From Takakia lepidozioides (lineage: Eukaryota; Streptophyta; Takakiopsida; Takakiales; Takakiaceae), in assembly GCA_030704615.1 (NCBI GenBank), contig CM060731.1, positions 56,960,756-57,020,755 of the forward strand: DNA of 60,000 nt, in the 5' to 3' direction. The first letter of the stretch is position 1, and each line of letters starts with the position of its first letter. The notes under the pieces are model-generated. The model had not been told where the DNA came from. It saw nothing but the letters and a program-made list of their open reading frames with translations, and did no database searches. This document shows, in pieces, positions 52,661 through 60,000 of the stretch. The position numbers and the translations under genes are program-made.

Positions 52661-53151
52661 ACCAAACTCTTTGCCGAATGTTGGATGGCGCACTTACCAG
52701 GGAGTGGGATACCTTTCTTCCCCCCATTATCTTTGCAGCATTCTACCCCTCTTATCTTTACTGTTGCTGATCCGGTTGATCTTGATATCTTTGGTGAGGA
52801 TCTTCATGCTCGGCATGCGGTGTCTATCCATGATGCCAAAACAAACATTGGTAAGGCTCAACTAACCTAGGCCCGTAATTTTAACAAGCGTCTCAAGTAT
52901 TCTAACCTGTTTCAGGTGGGACAGACCGTGTGCGTTCGATTACAGCATGGCAAGCATGCATGCAAATCTAAGCTCAAGATCGACGGTCCATACTTGATCT
53001 ATCAGATTTTACGTGGGCGACGTGCTCTCCTTCTTTCACAAGGCTCCAATACTGAAGTGCGGGATGAACCTGTTTCCTTGACGGACTTGGTGCATTCCGA
53101 GCTAGTTTTTGATCTTACATGTATTAATGTGGAGGGGCGCACGGTGGGGTG
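52661..53151 (+). pseudogene. Gypsy 3 integrase C-terminal barrel
   Basis: MGQTVCVRLQHGKHACKSKL, KIDGPYLIYQILRGRRALLL; the KxxGPY string is the GPY/F module. It ends TVG and TGA at 53150-53152. No chromodomain or PHD follows, unlike the methyltransferase element. Confidence 0.65.
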
Positions 53152-53950
53152 ATGTACTCTTGATCTTCTTTGCCGATCTACTTCAGCTTGATCCTCTTCT
53201 CTTCAATGGCTTAACTTTAGTGTGCGGATGGTGACTCTTGGGTCCTAGGACTTGACCTCTCTTGGACTTAGAAACATTTTAAGTTTTATGGTATATCACC
53301 ATCTGTACTCCCTGCATGGTTTTCCTAGCTTAAGGGTTTTGTCCTCGGCCCAACTTGAAGGTGCCAGGTTTTCCCTTGGTAGGTTTTTCACCGAGCAGTG
53401 GAGGGTGATATTTCCTAATTATTTGTTTTCCTTCGCGGAGCACAGGATTTTTCGTGGGAGGTAGGCTTCACAGATGTGATGGCTCATATTTGTCTAGGTT
53501 AGAAATGGCCCGTTTCATCCAAAACGGCGATACACATCCATAGTATAATTTTTTGGCGTATAATGCCGTTATACCGTTACAATGATATCTAGGTTAGGGT
53601 TAGTTTTGGCTGGTGGCTATATCCTGGCCCTTCATTAGATCTAGGGTAACAAAGCGACGCAGTGGGTTTTGGCTTGGGATGCCTCGCGGCGCGCAACTAA
53701 AGCTAGGGCTTTTGTATAAAAACGGCGTCCTAACACAAGGTCAGGGCGGTGTACTCAGGTGTTAGTGTATATGTGATTCTTGTGTACAAGCTTTGGATAA
53801 GAGCTCCTGTGTGTCAGATCCTCGTGTTTGATCCTCCTCTCGCGCATCGTCTGCTCTTTCCGCTTGCCCCTTTGTTGTGAAAACTTGTTTCTTGAGAGGA
53901 AGGGAGTATATGCTTGTGGCTCGTTTTGAGGCTTCACACTCCAATTGGAA
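53152..53950 (+). repeat. Candidate 3' LTR of gypsy 3
   Basis: GGTGGGGTGA (polypurine-like) directly precedes TGTACTCTTG. A TATAAAAA box at 53715-53723 and a C/T-rich downstream part look like LTR promoter sequence. There is no 5' partner in the window, so this is inferred. Confidence 0.4.
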
Positions 53951-54580
53951 CTTCTGTGCCGTGAGGTCTCATATCCATTCCCCCGCCCCCTTCATCCCCC
54001 TCCTCCGGCCTTCTTCCTCATCCCCTTCCTCTACCCGCATTGTCCATTGAATTTCCTGCTTCTGCCGAATCCATTTTTGTGTATGTGTTGCCGCATTGCA
54101 GTGATGGAGCTCCGGACGGTCGGCAATGGAGTTCAAGACAAGGTAGAGACGAGTTCAAGATGACAATAGATAAACTATCAGTCCAATTTTTGAGGTGTTA
54201 GGGTATCGACAAGTGTTAGGGCGACAATCCACATTTTTTGAACATTTTTATTATCTGATTATTAAATTATCACATGAGATAACTCTAGGGTTAGAGTGAG
54301 GGATAGCAAATGCCACATGTATGGCTACACGTCAGCTACTTGCCGATAGAGGGTGCGCATGTGTGAAGTGTGATCGTCGATAGTATACCGGGTTTAGGAA
54401 TGCCACTATCTCCAGGGCTATATCAGATCCCATCAGAACTATGAAAATATGCCCCTTTGAGCCAGAACAGTAATTAAAAACTCAAAACCCACCATAGTAG
54501 TAGCTCAATAGTATAGGGTATTGAGTGCCACCCAAGTGATTTTGGGTTCAAATACTGCTACCTGATAATGTTTGGTATTA
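53951..54580. other. Intergenic
   Basis: No gene. 54492-54562 looks tRNA-derived (TAGCTCAATAGTATAGG as A-box, GGGTTCAAATACTGC as B-box), like many SINE heads. Confidence 0.4.
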
Positions 54581-57496
54581 TCATACCATAAACTGTGGCA
54601 TCTGCCTCATGGCGAGGTTACTTTGAAAGAGGTTATTTTCTCCTCCCACTGTAATTAAGGGGGAGCTGTCGAAAAAGAAAAAACTCTTTACTGCAGTGGT
54701 GAGCATAATGCATGCGTTGGTTTTACCAGTAGTCCCCACAAGAACAAACCCCATATTGGAAGTGGTGAAAGCGGTTGGCATCCCGCACAACAACTGCTCG
54801 CCCAACAATCTTGGAGATGAACCTGGTGGCCATGTGACAGTCACCACAAACCCGAAGGTTCTTGATGACACGGAGAGGAGTCCCAGGGTGCTGATGACCC
54901 CAAAAGCAATGGCCAGTCTCTCACTGTGGTAGCAAAGAGAAGTTTGTTTTTGCTCCTCCATCACATCATGCAATACATAGTGGGTGTCAGGCACATACCC
55001 AGCCTCCTTCATCTGCCCAGACAATCTCTTTAGCTCACCATGGATTTCTTCAATTTGATGATGTGCTTTGTCATCTACAATGAACATATGCACCTGGTTG
55101 TCCACCTCAATGCAGGAGTGCCCTGGTGCCCCTCTGACACCTCTGTCCTGCATCATTTTTCTCACCTTTGCAGTATCATCCCACCTGCCAGCCGCAGCAT
55201 AGATATTTGAAAGTAGCACATAAGTTGCAGCATCCTGTGGATCCCACCTGAGAAGGCATTTCGCCGCACGCTCTGCCAGCTCCACATTTCCATGAATCCT
55301 GCAGGCACCAAGCAAGGCTCCCCAGACGCCAGCACCTGGTTCAACTGGCATTTGGTTGATCAAATCCCCTGCCATGTGCAATTTGCCAGCACGGCCAAGA
55401 AGGTTCACCATGCAGCCAAAATGCTCCATTGTGGGGGTGAGGCTGTGGTCTCGATTCATGGAATCGAAGTAGTGACAACCTTCATCCACCAGGCCAACAT
55501 GGCTACACGCGGAGAGCACACAAACGAAGGTGATACCATTCGGCTTTACCCCTTCCTTTTGCATCTGTTCAAAAAGAGGCAAGCCTTCCATTCCGCACCC
55601 ATGCTGGGCGTAACCAGCAATCATCGCATTCCAAGAGACTACATTTCGTTCAGCCATACTGTTGAACACTTGACGAGCATCCTTTATGTTCCCGCATTTG
55701 GCATACATGTTGAGAAGGGTATTCTCCAAATTTATATATGACACAATTCCAGCTTTGATGATGTCAGCATGGACCTCTATGCCCTTTTCCAGGGCTGCCA
55801 GGCTGGCACACGCACTTAGAACACAAATGAATGTTACTTTGTCAGGTCTGACCTTTTCTCGTATCATCTGCTCGTACATCTCCAAAGCTTCCCTCGCACA
55901 CCCTTGCTGAACATATCCTGTGCTCATCGCATTCCATGAGACCACATTTCGTTCAACCATTTTGTCAAACACTTGACGAGCCTCTTTGATGCTCCCGCAC
56001 TTGGCATACATGTTAACAAGGGCAGTCTCCAGAATGACATCTGGCACAATTCCAGCTTTGCTGATGTCAGCATGGACCTCTCTGCCCTTTCCAAGAGCTG
56101 CCACACTGGCACACGCATTGAGAATGCAAATGAACGTCACTTTGTTGGGCATCACCCCATCCTGTATCATTTGCTCGTACATCTCAAAAGCTTCTCTACC
56201 ACACCCATACTGAGCATACCTCCGCACATTGCGTTCCATGAGACCACATTTCGCTTTGCCATTGTTGAAAACATGACGGGCATCCTGTATACTCCCGCAT
56301 TTGGCATACATGTCAACAAGCGTATTCTCCAGAATGAGATCTGGAGCAATTCCAGCTTTGATGATATCACCATGGACCTTAACGCCCTTTTCCAAGGCTG
56401 TCAGGCTGGCACATGCCTTGAGAACACAAGTGAACGTGACCTTGTCAGGTGTCACCCCTTCCCGGACCATTTGCTCATATATCTCCAAAGCCTCCAAACC
56501 ATACCCTTGTTGAGCATATCCTGTGCTCATCACATTCCATGAGACCACATTCCGCTCCCCCATTTTGTCGAACACTTCACGTGCATCCTTTGTGCTCCCA
56601 CATCTGGCATACATGTTGACAAGGGCAGTCTCTAGAACGACATCTGGTGCAATTCCAGCTTTGATGATGTCACCATGGACCTCCATGCCATTTTCCAGGG
56701 TCGCCAGGCTGGCACACGCATGGAGAGCGCAAATGAACGTGACCCTGTCAGGGGTCACCCTTTCCTGGATCATTTGCTCATAGATCTCTAAAGCCTCCCT
56801 ACCACACCCATGCTCAGCATATCCTGCAGTCATCGCACTCCAAGAGATGACATTTCGTATAGCCATATTGTCGAACACCTGACGTGCCTCTTTCATATTC
56901 CCGCATTTGGCATACATGTTAACAAGGGCAGTCTCCAAAATGACATCTGGTGCAATTCCAGCTTTGATGACGTCAGCATGGACCTCCACGCCCCTTTCTA
57001 GTGCAGCCAGGCTGGCACATGCCTTGAGAACAGAAATGAACGTGACCCTGTTGGGTGTCACCCCTTCCCATTTCATTTGGTCATAAATCTCTATGGCCAT
57101 CTTCCCACACCCATGCTTGGCATATCCTGCCATCATTATAGTCCATGTAAAGACATCTCGTTCAAGAATTTTGTCAAACACCAGGCGTGCATCCACCAAA
57201 TTTCCGCACTTAGCATACATATTGATTAGGGTGTTGAGTAGAAAGGTGTTTGGCTTGAATCCCGTTTGGATAATGTGGGCATGCACCTGCTTTCCTGGTT
57301 CCAGGGCTTTAAACTTGATGCACTCCTGCAGCAGACAAACATAAACGTTGGAGTCTGCCAAGATGCATCCTTGGTTAAGAATTTGGAGCACATCGTTCAG
57401 TTGTCCTGCCTTACATAGTGTCCGCACATCCCCACAAGTGCCAAATGAATTCTTGCTGACTGCCTCTCTTGGTCCTCTTTTGACAGCACTGGTCAT
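54581..57496 (-). CDS. PPR protein, PLS class with E and DYW domains (DYW frameshifted)
   Basis: An open 971-codon frame from an ATG in GCCACCATGA. After ~45 residues come seven ~102-residue PLS triplets ([20 protein letters not shown](K/R)[38 protein letters not shown]), then the E1/E2 region ([11 protein letters not shown]..., [56 protein letters not shown]), the PG box ([17 protein letters not shown]) and the start of the DYW deaminase ([10 protein letters not shown], a zinc His and catalytic Glu). One base is missing near 54886-54889 (ACCCTGGG where ACCCCTGGG is expected), so the last ~50 residues are read out of frame. In the other frame CGDCH and a final CSCGDYW with stop at 54723-54725 are intact. 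Such proteins bind organellar RNA and edit C to U. The mutation may be recent or a sequence error. Confidence 0.88.
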   Translation of the reverse strand: MTSAVKRGPREAVSKNSFGTCGDVRTLCKAGQLNDVLQILNQGCILADSNVYVCLLQECIKFKALEPGKQVHAHIIQTGFKPNTFLLNTLINMYAKCGNLVDARLVFDKILERDVFTWTIMMAGYAKHGCGKMAIEIYDQMKWEGVTPNRVTFISVLKACASLAALERGVEVHADVIKAGIAPDVILETALVNMYAKCGNMKEARQVFDNMAIRNVISWSAMTAGYAEHGCGREALEIYEQMIQERVTPDRVTFICALHACASLATLENGMEVHGDIIKAGIAPDVVLETALVNMYARCGSTKDAREVFDKMGERNVVSWNVMSTGYAQQGYGLEALEIYEQMVREGVTPDKVTFTCVLKACASLTALEKGVKVHGDIIKAGIAPDLILENTLVDMYAKCGSIQDARHVFNNGKAKCGLMERNVRRYAQYGCGREAFEMYEQMIQDGVMPNKVTFICILNACASVAALGKGREVHADISKAGIVPDVILETALVNMYAKCGSIKEARQVFDKMVERNVVSWNAMSTGYVQQGCAREALEMYEQMIREKVRPDKVTFICVLSACASLAALEKGIEVHADIIKAGIVSYINLENTLLNMYAKCGNIKDARQVFNSMAERNVVSWNAMIAGYAQHGCGMEGLPLFEQMQKEGVKPNGITFVCVLSACSHVGLVDEGCHYFDSMNRDHSLTPTMEHFGCMVNLLGRAGKLHMAGDLINQMPVEPGAGVWGALLGACRIHGNVELAERAAKCLLRWDPQDAATYVLLSNIYAAAGRWDDTAKVRKMMQDRGVRGAPGHSCIEVDNQVHMFIVDDKAHHQIEEIHGELKRLSGQMKEAGYVPDTHYVLHDVMEEQKQTSLCYHSERLAIAFGVISTLGLLSVSSRTFGFVVTVTWPPGSSPRLLGEQLLCGMPTAFTTSNMGFVLVGTTGKTNACIMLTTAVKSFFFFDSSPLITVGGENNLFQSNLAMRQMPQFMV

Positions 57497-58300
57497 GGTG
57501 GCGGTACCTGATTCAAACAGCTGCCTGATTAAATCTTACCATTCTACATCACGACTCACAACTCTTAGCAACAAACCTTGTCAAACTCAGATGCTAAATT
57601 CCAAAGAATGATCCCTTATGAGCACAGCCTGCTTGCTCTATATAAGCAGAATTTTGTGCTGGTTAGTCACCCCTCCACATGACAGCACAGCTATCCCGAC
57701 TTAGATACCAGCTCCAATAGAATTTTTTCCTTTTATCCAATTCTGATGACTATGTTCACCTTCACATAGGCAAAAAATAACTTGTATAGAATTCCCCCCT
57801 GGGCATAACCTTATATATGCACTGCAGCACACAAATTTCCTGCTGTGTTTCGGTCTACAGGGACAGAAGTAGCTCTCTCTTGAGACAAAACACAAACTCA
57901 GCTCCTGTATACGCATTGTGCAGCAGGACACCCCAACAGAGCCAGACAACAGCTGGAAAAGAGGATTAGGACGTACTGGAAGCACTCTGCCGATCCTCCT
58001 CCACCAAGGCTCGCCACAGGCTTTTGCCTACCTGCTTTCTGCCTCTCCAATTGATCATCTATCCATACAAGCTTCTTGTAGCTATCAATCCAGAATGTCT
58101 GGTTGGTGCTCTTGCTTGAAAGCTGGTCCTCCAGGATGGATCTGCACCCACACTCTATCCCTGCCTTTTTCAGCTATCCATGCTTCCACAACAAAAATCA
58201 ACAGATCCATCTCCTCATTGCAAGGAACTGACAGTGACCATAATCTAACAGACAAAATCCCACTACTTCCTGCCACACACTATGTAGTTGCTTAGCTGAA
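57497..58300 (-). promoter_or_regulatory. Leader and upstream region of the PPR-DYW gene
   Basis: The bases next to the ATG (CAGGTACCGCCACC) and the stretch 58030-58200, which would encode SYKKL, DQLE-like and HPGGPAFK strings, match the leaders found at 200-430, 22.2 and 22.8 kb. Conservation across four paralogues suggests an old shared 5' region. 'tatataagcag' reads at 57639-57649 on the plus strand; no minus-strand TATA box is certain. Confidence 0.4.
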
Positions 58301-58329
58301 TTGGTGTTCAGACTAAAAATAGCGTATTA

Positions 58330-58875
58330 TTTTAAAGGTTGGGTCCCCGCCCTGAGCTTAAAGGCTTTAGACACTTCAACCTCCAGGCCTGAAGCTAGCG
58401 GGTCGATTCATCTGGGTTAATATTCAGATATTTGAGAAATCTTTCTACCGTTTTCCACCACGACTTAGCTTGATTAACAGGATGGCCTTGCTTCCAAGAA
58501 ATAGAGTCTATTGGGTATCTGGTATTATAATCTGACTTTGATCTCATCACGTCCAGAGCTTAAGGGAGGTATGCAAGCTCGCCCAGAACAGCCACATTAG
58601 CTGTTCTAGAGCACGCTGACATGCTCTCTTTGAGCACCACAACCTGAATGGATTATAGAGATTTAGCAAGGTTGGGGTTATCGACCCACGCGGCAGATGC
58701 GCACTCCAAGGCAGGCCTAACATCGTTGCAAAGAATGGTCCTTCTAACTTCAGTTTTAATCCCTCTGCAGTGGAAAAATTTAGTGAGACCCGTAGCTTTG
58801 CATTTAGCTGTTTGAACCACTTCTGTATTTGCGCGTCCCAGCTGCAACTGGAGGAAAACTCAACTCCAAGAGAGA
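58330..58875 (-). mobile_element. LINE interior fragment
   Basis: The minus strand reads LGVEFSSSCSWDAQI, then in another frame VVQTAKCKATGLTKFFHCRG, IKTEVRRTILCNDVRPALEC and ASAAWVDNPNLAKSL, and later KSWWKTVERFLKYL. This is the part between RT and the zinc-finger tail that is deleted from the 7-kb copy. It lies behind the tail at 58876-59534, so order is reversed relative to a normal LINE. Confidence 0.7.
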
Positions 58876-59534
58876 GATTGTACTCATAAGACGTTGTTTG
58901 CCGTAGCCTTGTGGCCATTGACCCCGCGCCCAGTTTGAGCGGGAACAAAAGGGACAGAACCTACCTCTGTCAGGGGCTGAGGTTGGTAGTGTGACTTACC
59001 ATCATATATAGAATTAATCCGGGTTTTCCAGATATCCTCTAGAAATCCCTTCACACAAGCATCAATCTGCTGTGTGTGATTTGCCCAAAAACTAGGCCTC
59101 AGGAGGGCCTGGGCTTTTGGCTCAGCCTCGAGACTTTCAAAGTTGTTAAACAGGGGTACAGGCACAATTCCCTTGATAGAATTGAAGAGAGCGTCTCTTT
59201 GGTGAGAGAACCCCGGACAGTGTATCAGAAAATGAAGACTGTCTTCAGATTGCCCACACAGTGGGCAATTGCACTCTCCCTTTCCTCTCTGCTTCTGTTT
59301 GCTGTTCAAAGGTAGGCTTCCTGCCCTGAGTTTAAATTTCAGTCTAGTGCCGAGAGTGGGTAGACCCTTGAGGTCATCCAAGATGTCCTCCCCCATGTCA
59401 CTGACTGGAAACAAGTTCAGGGAAGTTTTCTGCCTAACTTCATTTTCATCAGACAATCTCATGGCAACAGACAAGAGAGAGAGAGAGGGGGGGAGGGAGA
59501 TCTGGTTCTCTTGTATTTTGCTGTTATAAAGCAA
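58876..59534 (-). mobile_element. LINE C-terminal domain and 3' end
   Basis: A 216-codon frame: DDLKGLPTLGTRLKFKLRAG, SLPLNSKQKQRGKGE, CNCPLCGQSEDSLHFLIHCP (zinc finger), DALFNSIKGIVPVPLFNNFE, QIDACVKGFLEDIW, GKSHYQPQPLTEVGS and HKATANNVL with stop. It is very close to 6826-7250 and is the best reference in the window for the LINE tail. Confidence 0.85.
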
Positions 59535-59539
59535 GCGTC

Positions 59540-60000
59540 GCCATATTTCCCTCTCTAAATATATGTATCTACTTCCAATTCAGTATCTCAGGCAACATCC
59601 CAACTCACCTTGAAGAGCAACAGGAACAACCACAGCCCCGACTGCCAATCGCTCCCGACTCGGCCACATACCAGGCCATCAGAGGCGCCGAACTCTGAAA
59701 CCTCGAACGGATGCTTAGGAAAGCCGTTATGCCTCAGAAATGAACGACCACTAAAATCATGTGAGGCCATTCCCACCCTTTCTTCATAATGCGATGCATT
59801 CCTCGGAAACTATTGATATAACAATGCGAAGGCAAAACAGGGGAGACTCCCGTAGAGGAAAAACATATATTGTCAAATGGTGAGTACAGAAGGTCAGAGT
59901 GGTGAGGCTTCATCAGACACGTAGACCCAAAAACCCTAATAGTTGTGGCACATCCACAGATCATAGGCACAAACATACTCAAATATCAGGGATCTGGACA
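59540..60000. other. No recognised gene
   Basis: Short ORFs only, on both strands; no domain, repeat or RNA gene noticed. Confidence 0.4.

Noticed and set aside
55292-56542. Plus-strand ORFs across the PPR-DYW gene
   Set aside because: Antisense shadows of the PPR repeats; they recur with the repeat period.

Overview
The window is plant nuclear DNA that is dominated by transposable elements. Evidence for a land plant: a long PLS-class pentatricopeptide-repeat (PPR) protein with a DYW domain, an A-type cytochrome P450, fragments of plastid SecA and of an FZR/CCS52-type WD40 gene, and plant-type Harbinger, CACTA, Ty3/gypsy and LINE elements. The many near-identical PPR copies and the style of the PPR consensus fit a seed-free vascular plant (fern or lycophyte) best, but the sequence alone does not fix the species.

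Layout. 1-1.4 kb: decayed PPR fragments on the minus strand. 2.7-4.3 kb: an intact intronless P450 (minus). 5.9-14.0 kb: an 8.1-kb PIF/Harbinger transposon with matching terminal inverted repeats and TTA target duplications. It carries a Myb/SANT-like gene, a transposase gene with one nonsense codon, two LINE insertions and a PPR fragment. 14.2-15.3 kb: an inverted, frameshifted partial copy of the P450. 15.3-22 kb: mostly anonymous DNA with LINE tails, one FZR/CCS52 fragment and three decayed SecA exons. 22-25 kb: PPR leader copies, a PPR repeat array fused to a gypsy reverse transcriptase, and an unknown ORF. 26.7 kb: a tRNA-Gly(GCC)-like sequence.

27.2-37.9 kb is the most remarkable part: a Ty3/gypsy retrotransposon whose polyprotein reads Gag, protease, a DNMT3/DRM-like cytosine-5 DNA methyltransferase, reverse transcriptase, RNase H, integrase and a C-terminal PHD finger. 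The methyltransferase ORF is open and keeps its catalytic motifs, while the polyprotein as a whole has stops and frameshifts. An element with both a DNA-methylation writer and a histone-tail reader suggests that it manipulates host chromatin.

38-45.6 kb: a 181-bp tandem array, a minus-strand gypsy split by an 833-bp CACTA-type element with AAC target duplications, a second CACTA-like end, an integrase fragment and an LTR-like repeat. 45.6-54 kb: a decayed plus-strand gypsy interrupted by a 2.4-kb insertion that holds six copies of a hairpin-bearing repeat. 54.6-57.5 kb: a large PPR-DYW gene (minus) whose DYW domain is knocked out of frame by one missing base. 58.3-59.5 kb: LINE fragments. The only host genes that look usable are the P450 and possibly the PPR-DYW gene; everything else is mobile or decayed.
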